64,000 nucleotides of DNA from CAVVJA01 sp963801715. GTDB lineage: Bacteria > Actinomycetota > Actinomycetes > Mycobacteriales > Jatrophihabitantaceae. The stretch lies in NCBI GenBank assembly GCA_963801715.1, contig CAWDGB010000014.1:520793-584792 (forward strand), in the 5' to 3' direction. How positions within the stretch are numbered: the first letter of the stretch is position 1; every line of letters begins with the position of its first letter. The notes beneath the pieces are model-generated. The model had not been told where the DNA came from, made no database searches, and was given only the letters and a program-made list of their open reading frames with translations. Below, one piece after another: positions 42,710 to 53,062 of this stretch. The translations under genes were made by a program, and so were the position numbers.

Positions 42710-45700
42710 TCATGGGATCGGGATCGGGATAGGTAAGCCGGGCAATTCGTCGGCGCCGACATCCCACGGGGTGAACAGCCGCAACGTGCGCAGCATGGGC
42801 CGGAAGTCTGCCCGTCGTAGTCACCGCCGCCGGTCGAGTTGGTGGCCGACGGCGGCCCGGTCGGCGCCTGGATACCACCGTTCACGCAGGTGTTCAGCGC
42901 GGTGACCGGCGTCGGGAACGGGGTGTTCGAGCAGCGCACCCCGCGGTCGACGGCCGGTGACGCCCGTAGCTACGTGGTAGTCGCCGGTCAGGCCGACGGG
43001 CGGGTCCTGGCCGGTGATCGTGACGGCCGCCTGCTGCGGGTCAAGGCGAGATCCGGAGACCGTGAGCTCGTTCACGAACGGTGCGACGAAGCCCGGGACT
43101 GCGGTGAAGTTTCCTTGCCCGCCGGGCACGGCGTGCTGCACCCCGTTCGGACCCAGGATCTGGCTGTTCGTCAGGGTCGGAGTACCGCGGGGTGAAGGTG
43201 TCGTTGTTGTTGGTTGTGCCATGGATCTCGAAGTCGATGAACCCTTGATCGACCAGAGTGGCTCCCGGGCCGAACTGGCTGAGTGTCATCGCGTCGTTGT
43301 TCCAGAAGATGTTGTTGAACAATGCCTGCGGGTTGGAGAAGTCCGGACGCGTCGCGGCATTGGGGTATTGCGCCGCGTACCTTGCATCCGTCTGCCAGGC
43401 AGGTTCGTTCGCCTCGCTGGTCAGACCGGCGCCATGCGGCACGCCGATCTGCGACGACTCGGACGAGCCTGTCGTGACGTTGTCGGCGATCGTGTTGTTG
43501 CTGATGCGGGCCCGTGACGAGTCATCGAGCATGATCGCGCCACCCAGGTCCGCCGCCAGGTTGTCCACGATCATGTTGTTGCGGATGTTGATCGGCTGGT
43601 CGAGGGCGTTGAGCAGGAAGATGCCGCCACCGTCGTCCAACGTGCTGGTGTTGCTCTGGATCAGGTTGCGGTCGACGTCCACCGAGCCGGATCCGTCGCC
43701 GAGCCCGCCGCCCACCGGCAGTTCGCTCTCGATGGCGATCCCGCCGCCGCTGTCGACGGCCTCGTTGTAGTAGATCTTGTTGTCGTGGATCTTGCCACTC
43801 GGGCTGAGTCCGATGTGCGAAAGACCGCCACCGTACTCGACGCCGAAGTTGGAGCAGATGATGTTGTTCGCCACGTCGTAGTTGTTGGATCCATAGAAGA
43901 TCCCGACGCCGCCGGATGAGGTCAGCCCGCCGTTGCCGATCAGCCGATCGTTGGCGATCCGCACGTTGAAGTTGTGGCTGCCATGCACGAACGGTTGGCC
44001 AACGCCGATGCCTCCGGCGAAGACGCCGCCGTTGTTCTCGAGCACGTTGTTCGTCAGCTGCATGTTGTTGACGCTCGCCTGCAGCTGGACGCCGCCGGCA
44101 CCGTCACCGTGGCCGGTCATGAGTCCGAGACCGTCGATGCGAGCCCCACCGAACCCGGCGCTATCTTGACCGGTCGGCAAGGTCGTCACGTTGTACGCCG
44201 TCGTGCTTTGCGCGACAACGGTGAGGTCGGCGCCCCGAAGCACGACGCTCGGCGCCCCACTGGTGAAGTTGGGGAGCACCGCGGGGTGGGCGGCCACCGT
44301 GGCGTCGAAGGTTGAGAAGTTCTGCTGGAAGAAGCGGCCGTCAACGATGCTGCCCTTGATGTTGAACCGCGGGTCCTCCGGATCACGGCCCTGGAACTCG
44401 TGGGCGCCGATGATGCCGCCCGGGCCCAGACCTTGGATCTTCAGCGGCTTCCAGACGAGCACGTTCTCGTTGTAGGTGCCGGGCGACAGAACCAGCAGGC
44501 TGCCGGCCGCCGCGCTATTGATCGCGTCCTGGAGAGCAGTCGGGCTCGTCCCCGGTCCGGGCGGCGGTGGCGGCACGTTCACGACCGGCGGGTTATAGGT
44601 AACGCCGCCGTTCGAACCCAGCGCATGGATGGTGATGCCATTCGCGCTGGAAACGCCACCCCCACCCGGATTCGTGTTCGCCGTGATGATCGCGAGCTGC
44701 TTGGGCCCAGGTGGGAACGCTGCCGAGATGGCCGGGACGTTGATCACGATCGCGTCCGCGGTGCTTGCCGTTCCTGGCGTCCAGCCGGCGATTCCGCCGT
44801 TGGCCCTGGTCAAGGTTGTGACCGCGCCGGTACGGACATCGGTCAGCGTGACCCGTCCGCCCGTCGTCCCGGTCGCGCCGGGAATGCCGATGAAGTCGCC
44901 CTGAACGGTGATCTGCCGGCTGCCTCCCGTGGGCACGACGGGCGTGGAGACCTGTAGCAGCTCGGGCCGCGTGGGATCCGACGGATCTGTCGCGGGGCCG
45001 CCGGTTGCTCCCACCGGATCCTGGCAGGCCGTTCCCGAGATCGGGTCGACCGGCGTGTCGAGCTGAGTGGTGAGGCCCGGCCAGACCTCGAACGGGTTGT
45101 TCGCCGTCAACAGGTTCGGGTTGTAGTTGGCGTTGGGGTGGGCCTTGGTGCCGGGGTCGTCGACGATGGCGATGTACATGCCCGGGCAGGGTCCCTGCGG
45201 GATCGGGCAGTTCAGCGTCTCCGTCGAGGGCAGCAAGGCTTCGTAGGCGCCGTCCGCACTCGTGTTGACCGTCTTGATCAGCCGCCAGTTGTTGGCGTCG
45301 AACGGCGCGCTGACGTTCGGCGTCGCGCAGTTGGTGCCGCCGCCTGGGCAGACGGTGTCGACGCGGGCGTAGATCCCGATCGGGATGTTCGCGATCGGAC
45401 GCGGCTCGCCGTACCAGTTGGACATCTGGTTGCGCTCGAAGTAGATGTCGTTGAACACCTGGCCGATGACCCGACCGGGCTCTTCGACATCGCCGGTACG
45501 CGTGTCGTTGGGGTCCTCGCCGTTCGGGTCGGTCCGGAAGTTGGTCATCATGAAGAAGTCGGCGTTCGCGTTCTGCTGGTTGTTCAGCACCACGAGGTGC
45601 TTGTCGCACAGCGGCGCGTGCGCGCCGGCGACCGGGAAGAAGTTGCTGCGCGGCGTCAGCGTCGCCTTGTCGATCAGGTGGTCGTCGCCGTTGCACGGCG

Positions 45701-48095
45701 GCGGCGGGATCTGCGGCGCGAACTGGTTGCCCAGATCGACGTTGACGTCCTCCTCGCGCACGATGTGGTACAGGCATCCGTTTCCGCCACCGGGAACGGC
45801 GCCGTGCGTCTCAGTGACGCGCTGGCTCTCGCCGACGCCGGGGTTGCACGGGCGGGTGTCCGTGTTGTCCTTCGGCATGATCGCGTGGACGATGTAGTCG
45901 CCCGCCACGAGCGGGTGGTCGTCTGGCAACGAATTGTCGTTGCAGCGCTCGGTGTCGAGGTTGTAGCCGTCAGGGCAGTAGTTCGCGAAGGCGTAGCCGC
46001 CGTCGAACGCACCTTCCTTGGTTTGCTGCCCCATGAGCGGAACCTCGAGGCAGTTCGGCCCGATATCGGGGTTGAGCGTGTTCGTGACGTCGTTCCCGCT
46101 GAAGTCGCGAATCGGGTTGCAGTTCTGCCGGAATCGAGTTGGCCTGATCTAGCGGGTCTTGACTCGCGTTGGGCTGCTGCCAGTGGTCGGTGACGTACGA
46201 GTTCACGATGATGTCGTCAGCCGGTGTTGGGGAGTCCGTCCGGGCCCGGCTTCTCGAGGTAGACGGTCACATCCGGGATCGCGGCCTCGTAGTCCTCGTG
46301 CGCCTGGAACCGCGCATCGAACTCGTTACGGGTCGTCGCGAAGTAGGTGATGCCCACGATCTGGCCGGGCGTTCCCGCCGGATAGTCGCGCTTACCCCAG
46401 TCGACCGTCGCGCGGTGACCCTCCAGCAGCGCCTGGTTCATGAGCAGCCCGCCACCCAGCGAGTTCGGGATGCAGGGATCGACCGGAGCGCCGTCGACGA
46501 GGCAGGACGGTGTCACGACATCGGGGTTGCGCTCGTCGTGTACGGACGCACCCGGGTCGGCCGAGAAGCGCGCGAAGCCCTGCTCGTTGATGATCCACCG
46601 GCCGAGGGCGCCGCCCTCTGCGGTGGGGTACTCGTAGTTTCCGTTCGGGTCGGTGAACGTCGACTCCTTGATCGACCCGTCACGCCAGCGCTGGTCCATG
46701 TCGGTGTTCGGGATCGGCGTGTCGACACCGTCGTCGTACTTGCCGTTGCCGTTCTGGTCCTTGTAGACCTTTCCGTCGAGCCAGCCAAACCAGCGCGAGA
46801 CGCCGAGCCCGACGCTGCCGTCGTCTCCCGTCTCGTTTACGTCGACGGTTTGGCCGGGATCGATGTGCACCGGTTTGAATCGCATGATGTAGCTGAGCTG
46901 CTCGTCCCAAACCGCCAGGTTGTAGTCGCCCGGCGGGACACCTTGGATGTCGAAGTTGCCGGCTCCGTCGCCCGGCCGACGAAGACGGTCTGGTCGGTCG
47001 AGGCGTCCGAGAGGGCCACGAACGGCTCTCGACCGGGTCGTTGTAGGTGCCGGTCGTGTAGGGGGCCCACTCCACCCAGTTGCGGGCCGTGCCGGTGATC
47101 TCCCCGGAGCCCGGGTTGCTGAACGGCCGTGGCGAGCACACGAAACCGAACCAGTAGGCGGTGCGGATGTTCGGGGGCTCCCAGAGCTGCTCGCCGGGCG
47201 CACCGGTGCCATCGGCGCCCTCTTCGGTCGGCGCCATCAGCTGCAGTCCACCGTCGATCGTCGTCGTCTGGTACCAGCGGCTGCTCGGGTCGCTGTTGCA
47301 CGGCTGGTCCGGCGGGTGGACGTCGATGAAGTACGTGGCGGGACCGAGGTTGTTGATCTCGACGAAGCCGAGGGTCGCCGGAGTGCTCGAGGTCTTGCAG
47401 ATCCCGCCGCACAGCGGGTTGTTGTTGTAGTCGACGGTGACCGCGGCTCCGGTCTGTTCCTCGAGCCCGACCTGGAACCCGCCGAGGCCGGCCTCTTCGG
47501 TATCCGGAGCGCCGTTCGTCCAGGCGTTGTCGTTGAAGACGAACACGCGGATCTTCCCGAGCGGCAACGGATGATCCGCGCTCTGCGTGGTCAGAGCGAC
47601 ATTGACGGTGACGTTCCCACTGGCGTCGGCCGCATCGGGCAGCGTGAGGTAGTTCCCCCACATCTTGTGGTCTAGAGAACGCACCGAGATCAGGTAACGG
47701 CCGGCCGGCAGCGTCACCGTGCGATGGCCCTGGTTGCCTTCCGCGACGATCGGGCTGTTGCTCTCCGTGCTCAGCGAGAGCGGGTCGGTAGGCAGCTTTG
47801 TGTTGTCCAGGTTGACGATGAAGGTGAAGTTCGCGATGGGAGCGCCCGACAGTTCCTGGGCGTTGACCGTGACGTGACAGCCGGCGCCACAGGTTGTCGC
47901 CGCCTGCGCGCGTGGCGCGGTCGTGGGCCACACCGTGGCGGGCAGGAAGGCGATCGCGAGAACCAGCGCGGTGACCCACGCCGTCCACAATCGGCGGCGG
48001 TTCCTCCTCCACGGTTGTGCTCGCCTGAGACTGGCGCCGCCCCGACTACTCGAGAGCGTTCCCGGCGTCGTCCAACTCCGCTGTCGTGCGCGCAT
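42710..48095 (-). pseudogene. Giant secreted SdrD-B/IPT/beta-helix protein, several frameshifts
   Basis: One leftward gene of about 1,795 codons when pieced together. From the ATG at 48095 a signal peptide (WTAWVTALVLAIAFLPATVW) leads to carboxypeptidase-regulatory/SdrD-B-like domains (LNAWTNGAPD-type text, GLGGFQVGLEEQTGAAVTVD; DGKVYKDQNGNGKYDDGVDT), an IPT/TIG domain (VVPTGGSRQITVQGDFIGIP) and a right-handed beta-helix (NNMQLTNNVLENNGGVFAGG, ISNNTIADNVTTG). It ends LPIPIPIP at 42710. Breaks are inferred near 47040, 46985, 46221, 46126, 43198, 42945 and 42830. No LPxTG anchor is seen. A role in surface adhesion or scaffolding for the adjacent oxidases is inference. Confidence 0.7.
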
Positions 48096-48293
48096 CGCTG
48101 TCCGCCTTCCCAGGCACGGTGGACCACCCGACCGACATTCGGGGTGATCGTCGGCCCACAGCGACGTAGCCGGTGGCATTCATGACGGCTTCCTCATCTG
48201 GCCGTCATGAAGACGTCAGGTGCGGCCCGGCGGGCGCCACCGGTGACTGGTCGCCTCCGGCATCTCGGCGACGACTGCGTGGTAGGCAGGGGC

Positions 48294-49321
48294 ATGGTCG
48301 CTTACGACGACGGCGTACCGGCATCGCTCCATGCGCTGTTCCAGCAGCGCGTGGACGGAGACGATGCCCTGCTCCGGCTGGCCCGGCTGAGATTCGAGCA
48401 GTTCGGCCTCGCGGCGGAAATGTATGGCGGATCAGCCGGAGAACTAGACCATATTCTCGCTTTCGTCCCGAGCGACGTTCGCCGACCGATGGTGCACCTT
48501 CCCCGGCACATCGACCTGCTTCGAGAGGCTGACCGTGCGGTAGTGGCCGCGATAGTGCGGCAATTTGGTGACCGGGTGTCGGGCTTCGTCGTGCATGACC
48601 GACTGGAAATGCCGGCCCGGCTCGGCGATTTCCAGGCCGCCGCGACCGAGCTGTCTCGGGCGCTCGTCGCGGCTGGCCCGGCTCAGCTGTTTGTCGAGTA
48701 CGCCGCAGGTTGCCAGCTAGCAGAGTTCGTCGCGATGGGCGCAGCTCTCGAAGGCATCCCCCAGGTCGGGCTGTGTATTGACATCGGACACGTTGGCATC
48801 CGCGAGTCCCGACGCGCTTTTGCTCGGATTCGGCCGGAGATCAACTTTGACCTCGCGCAGCTGAGTGCGGCGGACCCGCGGCTACCGGATCTCGTCGACG
48901 ATGTGCAATCGGCTTGGCGGCCGGCCTGCCAGCTGTGCTGACGCTTACCGCAGCGCTCGTCGAGCAGCGGACTCCGACGCACTACCACCTGCATGACGGG
49001 CATCCGTTGGTCCCGCGCTTATCCGACCACTTTGGTTTCCAGAATCGGCTGGCGATCCCATTCAGCTACCACGGCCTGCGATCGCTCGACCCGCTCTACG
49101 GGGTCGCCGGCCTGGCGGCCGTCCTGGCCGCAACGCAGACCTTCGAGCCGGAGCGAGTCTCACTCACCCTGGAGATCCATCAGGTCGACGCGAGATTGCC
49201 GCTTGGGGACGCAGCCGGCCTGTTCGCGCACTGGCGCGATCTGACCAACGCCGAGCGGATGAATGCGTGGCTCGCCGTGCTCACTCAGCACTCCGTCCTC
49301 GTGAGTGCGTTACGTCGTTGA
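48294..49321 (+). pseudogene. Sugar-isomerase-like TIM-barrel protein, one frameshift
   Basis: Two overlapping frames give one protein of about 342 residues resembling xylose-isomerase-like TIM barrels. The first frame has LFVEYAAGCQLAEFVAMGAA and VGLCIDIGHVGIRESRRAFA. The second continues AIGLAAGLPAVLTLTAALVE, HYHLHDGHPLVPRLSDHFGF and VSLTLEIHQVDARL. Glu and His residues at barrel strand ends could bind metal. A missing base near 48905-48912 (DDV|AIG) explains the break. It is divergent from the giant secreted gene by about 200 bp. Substrate unknown. Confidence 0.65.
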
Positions 49322-49425
49322 TATCGGCTCAACGGAACGAGCGGGTCGGCGGTCCCACGCCGCGACCCGGTCGCGGCTACTGTGCAAATAGGGCCGAAAT
49401 GGCGACAGGATCGGAGGGGCCGGCA

Positions 49426-50649
49426 ATGGCGGCGGCGCGGGTGGGGGTTCTCCGGGAGTCCACTGCCGGTGAACGGAGAGTTGCCCTCACTCCGGACGTC
49501 GTCCGCCGGATACGCAACGCGGGCGTCGACGTGTTCATCGAGACCGGCGCTGGCGACGCCGCCTGGTTCCCCGACGACGAATACGCCCAGGCGGGCGCCA
49601 GCATCGTCGATGCGGCATCCGTGCGAGAGACCGCGGACGTACTCCTGTGCGTCCAACCGCCGCCACGCGAGCAGATCCGGGACGGGCAGACGGTTATCGG
49701 CTTGCTCGGTCCACTGCTGCGGCCCGAGCTCATGCGCGACCTCGCCGCCCGCAAGATCACCGCAATCAGCCTGGACGGGCTGCCCCGGACATTGACCCGA
49801 GTGCAGAGCATGGACGCTCTGACGTCGCAGGCCAGCGTGGCGGGCTACCGCGCCGTCCTGGTAGCAGCGAACCACTTCGACCGGTTCTTCCCGCTGCTCA
49901 TCACAGCGGCCGGCACGTCGAAGCCTGCCGCCGTCCTCGTTCTCGGCGCCGGTGTCGCCGGGCTGCAGGCGATCGGCACCGCCCGCCGCCTTGGCGCCGT
50001 TGTGAGCGCGTACGACGTGCGCCCGGCGGCCCGCTCGGAGGTGGCATCTCTCGGTGCGAAGTTCATCGAGCTGACGTCCGTCGAATCCGGAGGTGGCGAG
50101 GGTGGTTACGCGCGGGTGCTCACCGAAGAGGAGCAGGCCGCGATGCAAGCCGAGCTGGCCGAGCACATCGCGCGCCACGATGTTGTCATCACTACCGCTC
50201 AGGTGCCGGGACAGGTGCCGCCCGTCATGGTGAGCGCAGCGACCGTGAAAGCGATGCGCCCTGGGTCGGTGATCGTCGACCTGGCGGCGAGCGAGCTGGG
50301 CGGAAACGTGGAGGGTTCTCGGCCGGACGAGACCATCGTGACGACGAATGGGGTGACCATCGTCGGAGCGCCGAACCTGCCCTCGTCGATGGCCAATGCT
50401 GCGTCCGCCGCCTACGCCCGCAACGTCACAGCACTGCTCCTGTATCTGGTCCACGACGGCGAGGTGATCGTAGACACGAGCGACGAGATCCAGCGCGGCG
50501 TTGTCGTCACTCACGGCGGCGAGGTCGTACACCCAGCGGTGCGCGCACTGCTGCACCTACCGCCGAGCCGACGGCCTGACGATCCGGATGAGTCCGACCT
50601 GACCGGCCGGCATCAGTTTGCCGATCCCAATACTGAGTCGGCCTCATGA
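49426..50649 (+). CDS. pntAA: NAD(P) transhydrogenase subunit alpha-1
   Basis: The NAD(H)-binding domain I of proton-translocating transhydrogenase, which uses the proton gradient to make NADPH from NADH. The 407-residue subunit has GVLRESTAGERRVALTPDVV, the dinucleotide motif VLVLGAGVAGLQAIGTARRL and VIVDLAASELGGNVEGSRPD. The ATG at 49426 follows GGAGGGG. The split into three genes (alpha-1, alpha-2, beta) is the form found in Rhodospirillum and many actinobacteria. The stop overlaps pntAB. Confidence 0.95.
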   Translation: MAAARVGVLRESTAGERRVALTPDVVRRIRNAGVDVFIETGAGDAAWFPDDEYAQAGASIVDAASVRETADVLLCVQPPPREQIRDGQTVIGLLGPLLRPELMRDLAARKITAISLDGLPRTLTRVQSMDALTSQASVAGYRAVLVAANHFDRFFPLLITAAGTSKPAAVLVLGAGVAGLQAIGTARRLGAVVSAYDVRPAARSEVASLGAKFIELTSVESGGGEGGYARVLTEEEQAAMQAELAEHIARHDVVITTAQVPGQVPPVMVSAATVKAMRPGSVIVDLAASELGGNVEGSRPDETIVTTNGVTIVGAPNLPSSMANAASAAYARNVTALLLYLVHDGEVIVDTSDEIQRGVVVTHGGEVVHPAVRALLHLPPSRRPDDPDESDLTGRHQFADPNTESAS

Positions 50650-50966
50650 GTTCCGGTTTCGTCGGCGACCTAACGATCTTCGTGCTCGCCCTGCTCGTCG
50701 GCTTCGAGGTGATCAGCAAGGTACCGGCCACCCTGCACACGCCACTCATGTCGGGCGCGAACTCGATCCATGGCGTGGTTCTCGTCGGCGTCGTGCTGCT
50801 GTCCGCCTTTGTCACGGGCCCGCTCGGTTATGTCCTGCTGTTCATCGCGGCCGCGTTCGGGGCGGCGAACGTCGTCGGCGGATACCTGGTGACCGACCGC
50901 ATGTTGGGCATGTTCCGCCGCCGGCCCACGCCGCAGCCTGTCGAGGAGCGGTCGAGCCGTGACTGA
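50646..50966 (+). CDS. pntAB: NAD(P) transhydrogenase subunit alpha-2
   Basis: The short membrane subunit, 106 residues, with about four helices. FVLALLVGFEVISKVPATLHTP, HGVVLVGVVLL and ANVVGGYLVTDRMLGMF are typical of the alpha-2 family. ATGA overlap with pntAA and overlap with pntB show tight coupling. Confidence 0.94.
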   Translation: MSSGFVGDLTIFVLALLVGFEVISKVPATLHTPLMSGANSIHGVVLVGVVLLSAFVTGPLGYVLLFIAAAFGAANVVGGYLVTDRMLGMFRRRPTPQPVEERSSRD

Positions 50967-52362
50967 CGGCGTGGTCACGGCGGTCCGGTTGGCCTCGCTG
51001 GGCGGAGCGGTGTGCTTCGTGCTCGGATTGCATCTGATGAACTCACCGGCAACCGCGCGCCGGGGCAACCAGGTATCCGCATTCGGTATGGCCGTCGCCC
51101 TCGCCGCGGTGTTTGTCGAGGTAGCGCATGGCGGAACGATGTCGGCCGCCCGCTGGCTCGTGCTCCTCGCCGGGATTCTGGTTGGCAGCGCGGCCGGTCT
51201 CTACTCAGCCCGCACGGTTCCCATGACGTCGATGCCGCAGCTCGTCAGCCTGTTCAACGCGGTCGGTGGCGGAGCTGCTGCCCTTATCGCCGTCGCCGAC
51301 TACGATCACGACCCGCGCGTGTCCGCCGGAACGGCGACGGCAACCGTTCTGGATGTGCTGATCGGCGGCATCACCTTTTCCGGCTCCCTGCTCGCCGCGG
51401 CCAAGTTGCAGGGGTACTGGAGCGGCTCAATCTCACCGCCGGGTGGCCGGCTGATCTCAGCCGCACTATTCCTCGTCGCCGTCGGATCGGGCATCGCCGT
51501 CATCGCGGGCGCGCACAGCCTGCCGATCTTGCTGATCGTGGTGATTGCCGCCCTGGGCTTGGGTGTGCTCATGGTGCTGCCCATCGGCGGCGCCGACATG
51601 CCGGTCGTGATCTCGCTGCTCAACGCGTTCACTGGCACCGCCGTGGCCATGGCCGGCTTCGTCCTGCAGAACGCGACGTTGACCATCGCCGGCGCGCTGG
51701 TCGGAGCATCCGGTGGCATCTTGACCAAGCTGATGGCCGACGCGATGAACCGCTCCGTAGTGAATATCATCGCCGGTGGGTTCGGTACCGGTGCGGTCGG
51801 CATCGAGACCGGTGCCGGCGCAGGTAGCGGCGTCCGGCCCATCGCGGTTGACGACGTCGCCCTTCAACTGGCATACGCCCAAAAGGTGATCATCGTTCCC
51901 GGCTACGGGCTGGCAGCGGCCCAGGCTCAGCACGAGGTCCGCGAGCTGGCGTCGCTGCTCGAATCACGCGGCGTCGATGTGTCCTACGCCATCCATCCGG
52001 TGGCCGGTCGGATGCCAGGACACATGAACGTGCTGCTCGCCGAAGCCGATGTGCCGTATGACCAGCTCAAGGAAATGGACGACGTCAACCCCGAGTTCGA
52101 CCGAACGGACGTCGCGCTGGTGATCGGCGCGAACGACGTGACCAATCCTGCAGCGCGCCGACCGGGCAATGCCGTGTCCGGCATGCCGATCCTCGACGTC
52201 GATCACGCCCGATCGATCATCGTGCTCAAGCGGTCGATGGCGTCCGGCTACGCCGGCATCGACAACGAGCTTTACAGCGATCCGAAGACCAGCATGTTCT
52301 TCACCGACGCCAAGAAGGGCCTGGCCGATCTGGTCGCGGCCACCAAAACGCTCGTCGCCTAG
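50959..52362 (+). CDS. pntB: NAD(P) transhydrogenase subunit beta
   Basis: Beta subunit with the remaining membrane helices (about residues 1-260) and the NADP(H)-binding domain III. Domain III motifs include IIVPGYGLAAAQAQHEVREL, IHPVAGRMPGHMNVLLAEA, VALVIGANDVTNPAARRPG and DNELYSDPKTSMFFTDAKK. The GTG start overlaps the alpha-2 gene. The 467-residue length is normal. Confidence 0.95.
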   Translation: MTDGVVTAVRLASLGGAVCFVLGLHLMNSPATARRGNQVSAFGMAVALAAVFVEVAHGGTMSAARWLVLLAGILVGSAAGLYSARTVPMTSMPQLVSLFNAVGGGAAALIAVADYDHDPRVSAGTATATVLDVLIGGITFSGSLLAAAKLQGYWSGSISPPGGRLISAALFLVAVGSGIAVIAGAHSLPILLIVVIAALGLGVLMVLPIGGADMPVVISLLNAFTGTAVAMAGFVLQNATLTIAGALVGASGGILTKLMADAMNRSVVNIIAGGFGTGAVGIETGAGAGSGVRPIAVDDVALQLAYAQKVIIVPGYGLAAAQAQHEVRELASLLESRGVDVSYAIHPVAGRMPGHMNVLLAEADVPYDQLKEMDDVNPEFDRTDVALVIGANDVTNPAARRPGNAVSGMPILDVDHARSIIVLKRSMASGYAGIDNELYSDPKTSMFFTDAKKGLADLVAATKTLVA

Positions 52363-52373
52363 CGACGGCAGCG

Positions 52374-52898
52374 TCAGAAGCGGAAGCGGGTCAGGCCGCC
52401 CGGCTCCGTCGCCGAGACCACGGTCGCCGAGCGTGGCTCGATGCGATACACGTTCCACGGCGGCGGCCCTTGCGACGGTGCGTTGAACGGGGCAGTGATG
52501 CCCGACCCGCTCTCGTCGGGCTCCGCCGGCCAACCGTCGTCCGCCCACGCCTTCGCAATGCGCGCAACGGCGTCCGGCTCGGTCACCCGCGCCGCGGCAC
52601 CCTCGATGACGACGTCCGCGTCGCGGATCGACACCGCGACCGAACACCGCGGATCGCGCGCGACGTTGCGCCCCTTGCGCGTACCCGCGCTCGTCTGGAA
52701 CCAGAACGTGCCGTCCACCCAGAGGGCGCCAACCGCAGTCACATGCGGGCTGCCGTCCTCGTTGACGGTGGACAGCCACGTCGTGCGGGAGTTCAACGCG
52801 TCCGGAGCCGGCCCCGACCTCGCATCGAGCTTCTCGACAACGGCGGCCCAATCCACCGGCGGGAGCCCATCCGCCTTACCCAGATTGATGATCTCCAT
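52374..52898 (-). CDS. Pyridoxamine 5'-phosphate oxidase-like flavin protein
   Basis: A 174-residue split-barrel protein of the PNPOx-like family, which binds FMN or F420. Features are TWLSTVNEDGSPHVTAVGAL, FWFQTSAGTRKGRNVARDP and CSVAVSIRDADVVIEGAAAR. In actinobacteria such proteins are often F420-dependent reductases or general-stress proteins; the substrate is not visible. It is convergent with pntB, 11 bp apart. Confidence 0.85.
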   Translation of the reverse strand: MEIINLGKADGLPPVDWAAVVEKLDARSGPAPDALNSRTTWLSTVNEDGSPHVTAVGALWVDGTFWFQTSAGTRKGRNVARDPRCSVAVSIRDADVVIEGAAARVTEPDAVARIAKAWADDGWPAEPDESGSGITAPFNAPSQGPPPWNVYRIEPRSATVVSATEPGGLTRFRF

Positions 52899-53062
52899 CT
52901 CCTGAACGTACTTACCCCGGCAAGCGCAAATCCGCGACGCCGACTCGCGACCGCGTGTGGGGCGTTGGGCGACGAACTGGCAGCGCGGTTACGGGTCCGC
53001 ACTCGTCCGTCATCGCCAGGCGGACGCCAATTGCACCGGGCTTCGACCGGGATACGCGGGCG

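Noticed and set aside
41524..42939. 471-codon leftward frame over the multicopper oxidase
   Set aside because: Only its first few dozen codons (CSNTPFPTPVTALNTC) belong to the giant protein; the rest is out of frame with the true oxidase.
44593..45777. 394-codon leftward frame within the giant gene
   Set aside because: It is arginine-rich out-of-frame translation of the beta-helix protein.
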